A stretch of DNA of 64,000 nucleotides. It comes from Globisporangium splendens (Eukaryota > Oomycota > Peronosporomycetes > Pythiales > Pythiaceae). The notes under the pieces were generated by a model. That model worked only from the letters and a program-made list of their open reading frames with translations, was not told where the DNA came from and did no database searches. Each line of letters opens with the position of its first letter. The first letter of the stretch is position 1. Of the stretch, positions 44,788-56,511 are shown piece after piece. The translations under genes were made by a program, and so were the position numbers. The stretch is taken from the NCBI GenBank assembly GCA_006386115.1, contig VFIW01000117.1, forward strand, positions 62,001 through 126,000, written 5' to 3'.

Positions 44788-45921
44788 ATGGCGGCACAGA
44801 CGACGCTGCAGTGGCCGCATCTCTTCCCCCCCATCTCCTTCAGGAAATCAAGTGGCAGCAACAAGAGACGCGCCTCGTCTGGGCATTAACTTGGTGCGCG
44901 CCAATGCGCCGGCAACTTCAATCGCGCTCCTGCAGCATGTCACAAACGGAGACGCAGACAGCAATGCTCTCTGTATCCAGCAGGATCTGAGCCACTTCGG
45001 CATCGCGGGCGTCGTCTGGAACTGCGTACGTCCGTCTCCATTTCCTTATGGCTTAGGCACTGTCTGATGTCGCTGGGTGTGTACCCATCTGTGGGTATTA
45101 GGCACGCGCGCTCATCCATTATTTCCAGACGAACAGGCAGTTGCTCGCAAACAAGCGCGTCGTTGAACTTGATGCGGGCACGGGTGCCGTGGGGCTCGCT
45201 CTCGCATTGCTCCATTCTGGTGATGATCACAGTGTGGACGCGCTCGTGCTGATGGACCTGGAGGCCGCCGTGCCGCTCACGACGCGCAACATGCACGCGG
45301 CGACCCATGAGCACCCAAGAGTCTGCGCCATGCTCGCGCGAGGCGCCATCGCCACACAAGCGTACTGCTGGTAAAGCGCATAACGATGCGAGAGTGTTTC
45401 CATTGCCATTGGGTATGAGAACTGACCGCATATGATGCCTTTTTTTAGGGGCGACGATGTGGCCAACACCCCGTTGCATGGCTTCGCCAACGTCGTGGTC
45501 GCCTCCGATTGTCTGTATGAGCCATCGCTGTATGGGGATCTGCTCAAGTCGCTGCTCGCGCTCACAGATAGATCGGCCATCAAGGAGGTTGACGACAAAG
45601 AGCCCATTGCGCCTGTCACGTTTCTCGCGTACAAGCAACGGATACCCGAGTATGTAGCCATTGACATGAGACCAAAGGCTCCTTCTTTAGGCTAATCACA
45701 TTGTGTCGCCCTTGCTTGTGGTGCCTTTGGATAGACGTGAGCGGGTCTTCTTTGAATCTGCGGCTACGTTTTTCGACATCTCTGTGGAAGCAGTGGACGG
45801 CACTGCGTGCGAGGCGATCCAGCGCGACACCATCTACATTTGCAGACTGGAGCGACGACGAGAACCAGAGAACGCATGCGCTGGAGATGACAGCAAAGGC
45901 GCTGTGGCGGGAAGCTGTTGA
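44788..45921 (+). CDS. METTL21/FAM86-like SAM-dependent methyltransferase
   Basis: Four exons: 44788-45025, 45129-45370, 45449-45649 and 45735-45921. The later three junctions are clean. Motif I is VVELDAGTGAVGLALALL (Asp where most relatives have Gly). The post-I acidic strand is ALVLMDLEAAVPL. Motif II/III is FANVVVASDCLYEPSLYGDLLKSLLAL, followed by VTFLAYKQRIPER and RVFFESAATFFDIS. This is the seven-beta-strand family 16 pattern of protein-lysine methyltransferases. The likely start MAAQTTLQWPHLFPP is in a different frame from the conserved continuation ATRDAPRLGINL, and a run of seven C (44825-44832) lies between them. Either the start is elsewhere or this tract carries a one-base change. 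Confidence 0.75.
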
Positions 45922-46146
45922 TACCCCAGTTTCTGTGGAAAAGGACGACAAAATACACAAATGCAAGAGCAGTACACTCTCGCCTGCATAGAAACACACG
46001 CTGAGAACCACTTCGCATCCCCATATATTCAAAACAAACGCCACTGTCGCGTCCACACCATTCTCTTTCTTTCTGCTTCGCCTCACTATTATTGCTGCTT
46101 GATGTGTCCTCTTCACCGAGACACTTGCACTCTCTATGTTGGACGC

Positions 46147-48135
46147 TCACAGCTTGAGATAGCTCACGACTTCTTTGTCGAAACAGGACTTTAGGAAGCT
46201 GTCCCCATTGATGATCTTGGTCGTCGCCACAATAATATCATACGGACCTAAAGAGAGAAAGAAAAGCAAAGACGAATAGAATCATCAGACAACCCATATT
46301 CACTCGCACATTCTCAGGGCAAAATCAAAGCACGTACATTCTGGTTGACGCGACACGTGACGAAGCGCGGCGATCTCCATGTACGTCACACCGCCCAGGA
46401 AATACACGAGCATCACCTTCCGCTCGTCGCCACCAAAGTTGTCGAGCTTGGCCGCCGATGCCGCCACAGGGTCGTCCGCTTGGCTCGACGACGACGAGGA
46501 GGTCTGCGAGATCTCAGCCGATGGGCCAGGCAACTGGCGCAGCGCTTCCTGGATCGTGCTCCAGCCTCGCGGCTTTGTCGCGCTCTCCACGATACGCACT
46601 GACAGCGGTGCGTATCCTGGCGCGTGACCAGAGCTCACGTACGAAATGTCGCGCGGGTTCCGTGGATCCACGTCTTCATTGATCAAGCGGAACGACTTGC
46701 GCGCAATGGAGAAGCCACTCGATTCCGTCCAGAGCGTATCACGACGGCGCAGGAACCCTGCCTTCTCGAGGCTGTTGAGCGCCATCATGATCTCAAAGCC
46801 GTACGTCTGCACGAGCTCGCGACGGATATGGTCAAAGTTCTTGGCCTTGATGCCGCCGTTCGCGACGGATTGCAGGCAAAACTGGCGCAGCACGCTCAAG
46901 ATCGGCTCTTGGAAGCCCACGCGCTCCTCGAGCTGGTCAAAGATCGTCTCACCCATCAGCATCGCATGCTCAGCGACCTTAAGATCGCGGAACGACTTGT
47001 TGTCCGTCGTCTTCTTGATCAATTCCGCGAGGTTGATGTGCTGCTGCAGCGACTGGTAGTTCTGCTTGAGTCCCGGGATACGCTTGACGAATTCGCGGAT
47101 CTCACTAATCGACGCGTCGCGGTTCTTGCGGAATTCATCGTATCGTTCACGGATATCGTGTGCTTGTTGCTGGAGGTTCATACCAAGACGTTCAACGTGG
47201 TAGTCGCGCACTTCAGCGTACAGCTTGTCGTTCGAGTTCAACGGGATCGAGACCTGCTTGCCGCTGTTGCTGTTCGCGTTGGCGCTCTCGTCTTCGGCAA
47301 TGAGTTCAGCGTCGACGCTGATGAAGCCGTTGTTGATACCGATGATCTCATCGAGCAGCCCTTCGTACGTCATCGGCGTGCACATGGGCGTCGCAAGATC
47401 CACATTGCGGTCGATCAGCACCAGCGTATCGATCTCCGGGTCCAGCACACCGATCGGGTTGCCCGCGACCTCCTGCTCGCGCTTGAAGTGCGCCATCATC
47501 TCCCAGATCATCTTGGACATCGTGCCCTTGTATTTGACGTGCGGGATCATGCCGAAGATTGTCTGCAGCTTGATGATCGACGACGAGATCGTGTGCAGGT
47601 TCGTCTTGTCGTTGTCCACGAAGAGCTCCTTGAAGCACGACTCGAGCTCGAGCGTCAGGATATCGTCGTCGAACGGGATGAGATCCAGTTTGTATTCGCC
47701 AATACTCACGCTACCAAACACGCCCTCTTTCTTCAAAATCTCGTCGCACACGAGCGTGCGGCGGCTCACAAAGTAGAGATGGAAGCGCTTCTTACTGCCC
47801 GTGGGCTGCGGCGCATTCGGATCCGCGCCCAGATCACGGATGTACTTGGCGACGTACCGCATCGCGCGGATGGACGGCCGCACGAGGAAGAGCACGAACT
47901 CGCAGCTCGTCTTGATGGTCTTGCCGAACGAGTGCGGCTCGCGTACGCCGTGGTCCTTGAGCACGGCCGTGCCGTCCACGAGCACGTGGTTGAGCGGCCC
48001 GTTGAGCTCCGGGTCCAGCACGAAGCAGATGTCCTTGCCGATCGAGTCCAGGATCGAGAAGAGCTCGCGCCGCGCGTCCTCGCGCAGCACCGCGAGGTTC
48101 AGCACGCCGTTCTCGAGGGTGCTCGCCTTCGACAT
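46147..48135 (-). CDS. VPS33: VPS33, Sec1/Munc18-family subunit of HOPS/CORVET
   Basis: Two exons: 48135-46338 and 46247-46147. The junction restores RQPE-C-PYDIIVATTKIINGDSFL. The protein of about 630 residues begins MSKASTLENGVLNLAVLRE. It shows Sec1-family hallmarks: DTLVLIDRNVDLATPMCTPMTYEGLLDEIIGI, the KVMLVYFLGGVTYMEIAALR segment and the C-terminal TTKIINGDSF, which is typical of VPS33 rather than of Sec1 or VPS45. It binds SNARE bundles and drives late endosome/vacuole fusion within the class C Vps complex. A low-complexity Ser run (SQTSSSSSSQADD) interrupts domain 3a. It shares a 226-bp divergent upstream region with NDUFAF7. Confidence 0.93.
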
Positions 48136-48361
48136 CTTCCTTGCTAATTTGTTCTTGCATCATCATGCCATGCTTCCCCCTTGTCCTTCCGGGTCGGGTT
48201 TATACTCTGACTCAAAAACCCATACACCCGAATCGTTCTTTAATACTGTCTATTTGTATTGAAGTGGGTTCGGGTTTTACAATATGGGTGGGTTGCAAAG
48301 AGTTGAGACTGGCTCGGCCTGCTTGATGGGATCAGTTTAGCTGCTGGCCGACAGACACAGG
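48136..48361. promoter_or_regulatory. Divergent promoter region of VPS33 and NDUFAF7
   Basis: Only 226 bp separate the two outward-pointing ATGs, so both promoters must fit here or overlap the genes. It contains CCCATACA and its approximate inverse (TATGGGTGGG, 48282-48291), and pyrimidine-rich stretches near the VPS33 start. No TATA-like element is obvious. Confidence 0.55.
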
Positions 48362-49913
48362 ATGATGACCATGATGCAGATGATGCGCGGTGGCCGCGCA
48401 TCGGCAGCGGTGCGCACTGCGCTGCAGCGACACAGCGTCACGCGCGCGCTCAGCACAGGCGCAGACGAAGCCGCTGTACTCACGCGCGAGTACATCTACG
48501 GCGCGCTGTATGCGAAGGACAGCGGGTACTTTACGACGCAGGACCGCGAAGTGCTGCACGCGCCGCCCGAGAGCATCGACTTCACGAACCTCTGGGGCGC
48601 GTTCGACTACCGCCGCGAGGTCGCGTCGCTGTACAAGGAGAAGAAAGAGGCGTGGCTCACGCCCGTGGAAGTGTTTGCGCCATACTACTCGCATGCGATC
48701 GCCAAGTACATGCTCAACTCGCCATTTTTCCACAAGCACATGACGATCTACGAGATTGGCGGCGGCGCAGGCACGAATGCGCTGCATATCCTGAACTACC
48801 TCAAGGTGGGTTTGCGTCCAATAAGGCAGAGGTGGTGGAACGTGGACAGCACTTTGCTGATGTGTGTGTGTGTGTGTGTAATTTGCGGTTTGTGATTGCA
48901 GGACAACGCGCCGGATGTGTACTTGAAGACCAAGTACACACTGATCGAGATCAGTCCGGTGATGGCCGAGCGCCAGCGCCAGCGCGTCATGACCGCGCAC
49001 CCACAGCAATGCACGGTGCTCAACACGGACATCCTGACGTTCGCGGATGAGCACGAGCCCGTGCACGAGCAGTGCTTCTTTCTCGCCATGGAGGTGCTCG
49101 ACAACCTGCCGCACGACAAAGTGACACTCCAGAACGGCAAGTGGTACGAATCGATCGTGCGCATGCGCATGCTCGCTGGTGACGCTAACGACGCCAAGGC
49201 GCAGAGCAAACTCGAGTTGGTCGAAGACCTGCGGCCCGTGGACGATCTGCTGATCCGTCAGACGATGCGCTTGTTTGGCTGCGAGTTGCCGCTGACGGTG
49301 CAGTACAAACTCAACAATTCGTTTGCGCGCAAGGTGCGCAATCTGGTCGGTAAGCACGAAAAGGAGCTCCACTCGGCATTCATCCCCACGGGCGCCATGC
49401 AGCTGCTCAACACGCTGCGTGCGTCGTTCCCGCGCCACCACATGATCGCCGCAGATTTTGACTCGCTACCAGCGCCAAACCTGGACCCAAAGTCGCCGAT
49501 CAAGGCGCTGCACCACCCGCTGAGCATGACGGCGACCTCCACCGGCACGTTGTGCGCAGCCAATGCACCGCTCGTAGCGTCCAAGACGTCAGGTGCGCAT
49601 ATGACAATATTATTGAGCTGTTATTCATGAGAGTCTGACGTTTTTTGTATGTGTTTTTGCTATTGCAGGCATGACGGAAGACCATGATACGTACCTGGTC
49701 GAAGGCGGTGTGGCCGACATTTTCTTCGCGACGGACTTTGCGAAACTCAAGAAAGCGTACTGCACGACGCTCACGCGCAAACCTGACGAGGTGTCGGTAG
49801 TCAAGTCGGGAGCTTTTCTCAAGGAGTTTGCGGACCTGAATCGCACCAAGACGATCACGGGGTACAACCCATTGCTGGAAGATTACTCCAACACCAGCTT
49901 CCTCTTGTCCTAG
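48362..49913 (+). CDS. NDUFAF7: NDUFAF7/MidA-type arginine methyltransferase, mitochondrial
   Basis: Three exons: 48362-48805, 48902-49592 and 49669-49913. The N-terminus is Met/Arg/Ala-rich without acidic residues for about 35 residues (RGGRASAAVRTALQRHSV), as expected for a mitochondrial presequence. Family signatures are YIYGALYAKDSGYF, TIYEIGGGAGTNALHIL (SAM site), TLIEISPVMAERQRQR, FFLAMEVLDNLPHDKV and ADFDSLP, then VEGGVADIFFATDF near the end. NDUFAF7 dimethylates an arginine of the NDUFS2 subunit during complex I assembly. The first intron ends after a TG dinucleotide run (about 48860-48877). Its length (about 460 residues) is normal. Confidence 0.9.
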
Positions 49914-50272
49914 ACGGCAGATTAGGTCTCACAGAGACACACAGATAATAGACAAAAACGATCTTGGACCAACGAGCGAATCGAAAGAAATCGGACAAGC
50001 CAACGACAATAACGAGAGCTTTTCTTCGACGTAACTTTGAAGACGACTTTCGTAAACCTGTTGGGTCGAGATATGGCTCGCGACCGACTGAGCGGCAGCA
50101 GCTGGTACAGCAGTACTGGATCGGCAAATGCAGCACCATGAAGCTCTACACGTTTGAAATTCTGCATTCTTGCTGAATACGGTCGCTCTTTCTGGCTGAA
50201 TCGCTGGCTTGGACGCATTTACTTGACTCATTGCAACTTGGAATGGAGTTCTATCGTCCACTTGTGTGTGAG

Positions 50273-52660
50273 CTACTTGACCGCACGCTTTGGTGGCGAA
50301 CGGAAAATGAGCACGTGGGTCTTTGCGGCGAGCGTGCCTTGCTCAAGTGCGCGCTGCGCGTGCTCTTCGCAGTTTTCACACAATATATAGGTTGAATCAG
50401 GTATTTCATTGGATGCAGGGCCAAGTGTCTTGACGCCTTCTGGAACGTGCTCCTATTTTTCACAGTAAAATGCAACAACGTCAACAAAATATCCGCATGC
50501 AACAGACAGCAGACTATCACGTACCGAGCAGTAGGATGTAACACAAAAACGACACGACGACTTCGCAATGATGCCACACGTCTGACAACGGTGACGCGGG
50601 CATTTCCACAGAAAATTCTCCGGTACTTTGTACCCCAAGCACTCTGCATTTTGACACAAACATCACCAAATCACAAAACGATCAGTTTCCTGCCATTTTT
50701 CCATTGTACAAGCAAGAGCTACGTTACCTTCATGATACACTTTCGGGCATTTTGCACCCTTGGAGTCGTCTCCGGGCCAGTCGCACTCGATCAGTTCGCC
50801 ACCATCCTTGCAACAGAAGCACACATCCTCGGATTCGTCCTCTGGTGGTGCCTTTGAGTGCTCGCGATTCGTCAAAAACTGGAAATAGTTGGCGGCATAA
50901 TCCACCGACGCCGTCGTCATCTCTTCCATCTCGTTCGACGACGCGACGGATTGGCTCGAATCGTTTTCGTCCGTGATTTCCAGGCGTCGTTTGCGATTCC
51001 GCTTGACCTTGTCGTCCACTTCGGGTCTCGTCGCGGCTGACGGCGCACCTGGTATTGACGGAGGTCCATTCGACTGCACAGCGTCGTTATCCCTATAAGA
51101 AACGAAAACTCAACAAATTAGCCACGCATCCCCAATGCAACTCTATGTGGCACAGCTGGTTTTACTCTGTGTTAAATGGCGTGCAGTTGGGGCAATGCCA
51201 CTCCCTCGTGCGCCAGACTGATTGAGTCTATCGCCCATACAACAACAAAATGAGGCAATGAGAAAACAGTAAGCATAAGCATTCCTCTCAGTTGAAAGCG
51301 TAAGGAACCTTACCCTTGCTTTCCCCACAAGCTTGTGGAGACACGCCGTACAATACGAGCACGGACATTGCGGATGCGCACACTTCTTGAGGGCATGACC
51401 AAGCGATTTCTCTGTCTCGGAGCAAAGGCTGCACACGGCGACAGGGGCTCCGTGAACGGGGGTGCCTTGGTATTTGACGCGTCGTCGCAGCACTTGCTCC
51501 ATGCACACCATGCAGATGTACACTTCGTGTCCTTTGGCGTCCTACACGTCACAAACCAAGAGCATGAGCACGACGTCAGTCGTTGTGTGCATCTTTGCTG
51601 CGTCCTAGTCAACTACACAGCATATTATCAAAAAATGACGTACCTGAAGCACAAATGGGTGCTTTGAAAACTGTTTGATGGACTGCGCTTGTTTGGTTTT
51701 GCACAAGATGCAGATCGTATTGGGATCCAGCAGCACAGCGCGCGCAACTTTGCTGGCGCCGCGCGCGCTTCCACTCGCACCAGCCGCTCGGTTGAGCGCG
51801 CCGCCGTCCCTCGTTGGTGTCGCCAGGTCTCGCAACACCTGTTGTCCACTGGTCGATCGCATGTTGCTGGCTGTCCGGTTTTTCTGAACCGATCGGGACG
51901 TCGCGTTGCCCTGTGTCCGCGACATCGGACGACTTGCGTTCGTTGAGCCGCGTAGCTCTTCGCGCGACACCAGCACACGGCTGTGCGGAGATGGAGCGAC
52001 TTTATTGCGATCGCTACGCATGATCTCTTCTTTCACATTCTTCTTCTTCGCCTTCTCGGCCGCGTCCAGCTCGTGCTGGATCTCGACTTCCATCAAGACC
52101 GACTTTTCCAGCAGCGCCATGCGCTGGATCCGACGACACGCATGCACCGTGCGTTCAAACATCTCGTACTCGACGCTCGAGCGAAACTGAAAGCAGTAGC
52201 ATATGCGCGTCACCTGCGCCGCGCCGCCGTGTACCTGGCGTCCGATCATGGGATCCCACGGCGCGATCATCGGGCGCTTGACCATAGGCGTCAATGGTTG
52301 TTCCTGTTGTTGCTGTTGGGCATATCCACTGCCAGCATGATCCTGCGGCAACGGCGTTTTCTGCCGCGGGAGTGTCGCGACCCACAGTGCCGAGTTCGCC
52401 TCGCGCTGCAGCGATACACTCGCGCAGCGCGCCACTTGTAGCACGCGCGAGGACACGGCGTCGGTCACGAGCAGCTTCTCGTCGACCGCGAGCGCCGAAG
52501 ACTCGCTCTGTTGGCACCCGCGCAGCGCATTGCAGCTTGCAGAGGCGGCGCTTGAGGCCAGCGCGAGCTGCACGTCCGGAGCCACGACGCGGAACAGCTT
52601 GAGGCTCTCGGACTCGGCCTCCGCGAGCTTGAGCAGCACGCCGCGGAAGCCCATCGCCAT
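50273..52660 (-). CDS. NSD-like PHD/C5HCH protein, second copy
   Basis: Five exons: 52660-51644, 51541 to about 51310, 51092-50728, 50643-50525 and 50452-50273. The start is MAMGFRGVLLKLAE; the second ATG two codons on is equally possible. The N-terminal 340 residues form an uncharacterised region ending in ICILCKTKQAQ. Exon 2 adds VYICMVCMEQVLRR and CSLCSETE with CAHPQCPCSYCTACL, a Cys-rich zinc-binding segment. Exons 3-5 carry the PHD finger (CFCCKDGGELIECDW, CPKVYHEECLGYKVP) and the C5HCH module (WKCPRHRCQTCG, SCRFC, SYCSEH, YILCENCEEHAQ). The last three exons have the same intron positions as the gene at 1139-2801, so the two are paralogues. No SET domain is present. It is probably a chromatin reader. 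The exon 2 donor is uncertain: a consensus GTAAGG would break the frame, and GTTCCT keeps it. Confidence 0.82.
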
Positions 52661-53293
52661 CCTCCTTCCCGTGCTTTTTCCCTTGATGCTCAGAGGTCCT
52701 GCAGTTCTTTGGATGCGGCAACAGGCAATTGTGTATTGCGATGTATCGTCTTAAGTACGAATACAGAGCTTACCCCGTTAGAGTGACTAGGGATGTTCTA
52801 TATTTTGTGGAAGGAGTGGCACTAAAGTGAACAAATGCACAGCTGCACAGCAAAATGGAGCATGATGATGGATAGTGACTGCCGTATAACGAGTGCACAG
52901 CTCCCATATATGACGCTGTTGTACCCTTCTGTAAGTGGTAGCAATGTGCGTGTACATATACAGCTGAGATGTTGTGCGGAAGGGAGGGGACGATCGGTTG
53001 GCCAGCAGCCTCAAACGTCGCGACTCGCAATGCGCAAACGGATCTTTTGCGAGGTTGAAGCGACACTTGCAGACGCAACCCGCAAGCGCCTTGTTTTGAT
53101 TCAACTGATTTCTACAGGGTACTTGTTTTCGAAGAGTGTTTTTGTAGTTATATCCATTCCACTCAACCGGATTAGGACACTATATTTATTTATAGAGTTT
53201 GCGAGCGAACGGAGCAAGAGCAAAAAGCATGCGAGCCTGAAAGGTCATTCCTGCAAAGGCAGCGCATTCACTAGCATTTTGTATCAGGCAAAT
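52661..53293. other. Intergenic region, no gene seen
   Basis: 633 bp between divergently oriented genes, so both promoters lie here. There are AT-rich stretches before the ATG at 53294 (about 53110-53210) and no convincing frame. Confidence 0.5.
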
Positions 53294-53922
53294 ATGTCGA
53301 AGAACGTCAAGGCCGCAACGCTGCAGCAGGTGAACGAGTTCCTCGCGAGCGACCGCGCGACGGAAGAGAAGGTGGACCGCTTGGTCAACTTCCTCGCCGA
53401 CGAGATCGACGAGATCGACGCCCTGGACGACAGCGAGCAGCAGGTGCTGCTCTCGCAGGCGCAAGTGGGGACCCCGTCGCGCAGGAGATCGAAAATACCA
53501 AAGCCCAGCAGGAAGAGCTCTTGAAGAAGCCCGGCGGTAGTACGCTCCTTGAGGAAGACGCCGCGGCGATGGAGGAGGATGTGGCCGCGTTCCTTGCAGA
53601 CACGGAGCAGCGCCACAAGGACGATAAGGAGCATAAGAAGGATGACAAGGTCGCCTCGGAACTTGGCAGAAACTCCGGGGCGCACGTCGATCACGCGCCA
53701 AAGGCGCTTGCGCTGGAAGCCACAACGGAAACTCAGCAGCAGTTGCCATCCGCGATCACGTTGAGCTCACAGCAAGAGAGCACAGTGCCGCACATGATTT
53801 TTGGTGGTGCGTTCCTGCTCGTGGCGGCTGTGCTCCTGACGGCCATGACCAAGCGCGCACGTGCGCCAGCCAAGCCCCACGCGAGCAAGGACGACGCGTA
53901 CGCCTACTACCTGCATCAGTAA
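53294..53922 (+). CDS. Small tail-anchored coiled-coil protein with an apparent frameshift
   Basis: The ATG at 53294 opens MSKNVKAATLQQVNEFLASD, a charged helical segment ending with DDSEQQVLLSQAQ. In this frame a stop comes at about 53524. The good continuation, GDPVAQEIENTKAQQEELL, is in another frame and begins about 53470. It then runs on to the TAA at 53922 through acidic coiled coil (LLEEDAAAMEEDVAAFLAD), a Lys/Asp stretch and one C-terminal hydrophobic segment (MIFGGAFLLVAAVLLTAM), followed by basic residues. That is the layout of a tail-anchored membrane protein. No intron with GT-AG fits at the junction, so a one-base change in the GTGGGG stretch is likely. The family is not known to me. 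Confidence 0.55.
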
Positions 53923-54127
53923 AGGAAAAGGGAAGCATTTTCCAAGTGGCCAGACGCGCTTCTTTTCTCAAGCCACAAACCTTTTATTACCATATAGAAA
54001 TATCCCGGTGATAGTGGCCACGCTCAATATGAAAGCGCACGTCATAAAAGCGTGAGAAAAGAGGAGTCTACTTGATGAACGTTGTCGTCGGCTGTTGATC
54101 ATCGTTGTCCGTTGATCGTGGCTTTGT

Positions 54128-56511
54128 TTATATCCACTTGACCATGAGCGACGCATTTTCGAGCTTCTTGTCCGAGAACGACGCCGTGTCGCTGAACTCA
54201 ACCGCAGCCGGCGGGAACGCCGTTCGAAGCTCGAATGCACGGCCGCGTGCTTCAGGAATCTACACACGCAATGCCGACGTTGTTAACAATTATGACATTG
54301 GCAATAGGGGAGAGCAAAACTCCGAGAGTGTACCTGTTCCTTGACAAACACCCAAAGCTTGGACATAGGATCCGATTTCAAGAAGCGACGCGTGAGTCGC
54401 GAGCCATCGGGTGCGCGGATCTGGACCCGCGTCACATCCGGCGTGCCATCTATACACACAACTGAGAGCGTCAGCAAGGGCGGTGGTGTTTATCTTTAGT
54501 ATGCAAAGCGCACCAGCAGGTTCAGGGTCCAATGTCTCCAGGACTTCTTCTTCTTCTTCTTCTTCTTGGTCTTCATCCTCCTCATCGTCTTCTTCATACT
54601 CCTCCTTTAATTCTTCCATGCCCGAGTCGTCTCCGTTTTGCAACGAGGCTGCAATGGCAGCAGCCAACTGAGCATCTTCCGACGCATCCTCAATGTTTGT
54701 ACTTCGTGCCTACGTCACACAACACATTTGCCGAACAACAAGAGAATTAAACACGTCAGCTAGCGGCATCTAGTGCAACAAATGGAAGGTGTGGTGGACG
54801 TACCGCAGGCTCTGGCGCGCTGGTTCCAGCATCCTCCATCGGGTATGTACAACAGAAATCCGACACTGAGCGCCACAAACGCGAAACTCACAAGTTAGTC
54901 TCTCTTGTCCTCTCCAATGCCGTCATGACCACCCTTTCAACGTACGTTTTTCCGTCATATCTTGGGGTTCGAGGAATCCCGTCCACTTCTGCACGATCTC
55001 GCCCGACCGCGGGTCAATGATCACGATCACTGGGAGACTTTCACGATCGATTTGGTAGAGCGTGCAGAACTTCTTGCCGTGCTCTGACGCCCAATAGTTC
55101 TGCTCAAACACACATAGAGTCACGCTCAGTATGAGCACAGGACGCAGTGCAACAAGTGACGCACAAGGACAGACGAACCTGCCAAAACACAAAGCCACTC
55201 GCGACGAGGTTCTGCACGACATCGTCCGACCACGTGTCGCGATTGAGCATGTGGCTCGCAAACACGATCTCGTCCTGGATGTTCACGAGCAGCCACTTGT
55301 TCTCGTTTTTCGCGTGCATGCGCGCCTACGTTGCATTGTTTTCACGCAAACAAGACACAAGTGAGCACGAGCCGAACAACTGGGAAAACACCACTTAAAC
55401 ATATAGAGACTCACATCCGCGTATGTGCCTTGGTACATGATCGCGACGGGCGGCTGGAAAAGCGCGCTCAGGTCTCGCGCACGGCTGGACGAATCGTCTC
55501 CAACACTGGGACCTGCACCACCACATTCGATAGCAAACATACCGCACACAAATGAGTCTGTTAATTTGTGTTTGTATCAGCATACACGCATGAAAAGTTT
55601 TCGCACCAAATGCAGACGAGATGCCCGGCATTTCCGACGCCGCGTTAATCGCAGCGATGCTCTCGGCCGCGAAATCACGGTACTGATCATGTATTCTGCG
55701 CAACGGCACTGTTGCAAGAATCCAACAACAACCATCATAAGTTCGCCATCAGGCACGTTCGCACCAACAACAATGCTCGTATCTGTTGCGGTCCAACAGA
55801 GGAAAAGATACCCAAATGGCCACTTACTTCCTTCAAAATTAGCGCCGACAAGTCGCTGGCGCTTCGATGGATCTGGTGCGCGCACCTCGCTAAACACACA
55901 CATCATAGACAATATACATGCAAACGCACGTGCACAAATATTAGTAAAAACAAAACAACGGGGGCATTCAAATAAGCGTTGTATTGGCATAATACGCACT
56001 CGTCGCCGTAGCTGCCTCCCATGGCTGGAGCTGGAGGTGGGAAATCGGAGCCACCGGCACCGCCTCCAAACCCTTGGCCTCCACTTTCCATGTACAAGTT
56101 CACCTACAAAACCAGCAAGCACGAGCCAAAGCAGCAAAGCCGTAAGCAATCACTCCACAATAAAAGAGCGCACATCCGACGATAGCAAACGCCAACGCAC
56201 CGCTTCATCCAGTTTCCAGTTCGTCAGCTACATATACACAAAGACTCACACAAGATACAGTCAGTTCCCGTATTGTTCACGCACAAAGGGAGAAGAGAGG
56301 CGTAAGGGGCAAGCGATGCTAACTGAGCGAGCTTCGTACCTCCAAGAATTGCAGCGCGCTCGCGGATTCGGCCCCCGTGATGCTCATAAACCTGCCATCA
56401 CACACAGGCACACATACAGAGACTGGTCAACAGACACACCGTCTGACAGAGAGCGAGAAGCACGAGACGGCGCACGTACGAAGCGAGCGCTTCCTGGTTG
56501 ATCTCCGCCAT
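54128..56511 (-). CDS. UBA-UAS-UBX protein, p97/Cdc48 adaptor (UBXN7-like)
   Basis: About ten short exons with introns of 50-100 nt. It starts at the ATG at 56511 (MAEINQEALASF). Exons 1-4 give a UBA domain (FMSITGAESASALQFLE, LTNWKLDEAVNLYMESGG). A Gly/Pro-rich linker follows. The UAS thioredoxin-like domain then spans about 55480-54940 (LSALFQPPVAIMYQGTY, WLLVNIQDEIVFASHMLNRD, FWQNYWASEHGKKF, LPVIVIIDPRSGE). A run of acidic residues is encoded by GAA/GAG repeats (about 54545-54610). The UBX domain ends the protein (RVQIRAPDGSRLTRRFLKSD, then AFPPAAVEF). It should link ubiquitinated clients to Cdc48/p97. The stop is TAA at 54128-54130. Confidence 0.88.

Noticed and set aside
46624..48147. 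A 507-codon open frame on the plus strand opposite VPS33
   Set aside because: It is the exact antisense of a well-conserved gene with strong GC bias at third positions. Its translation is a His/Val/Arg/Asp-rich string without any domain.
54128..54344. A plus-strand frame starting MSDAFSSFLSEND
   Set aside because: It lies antisense to the last exon of the UBX protein, which matches the family to the final residues.
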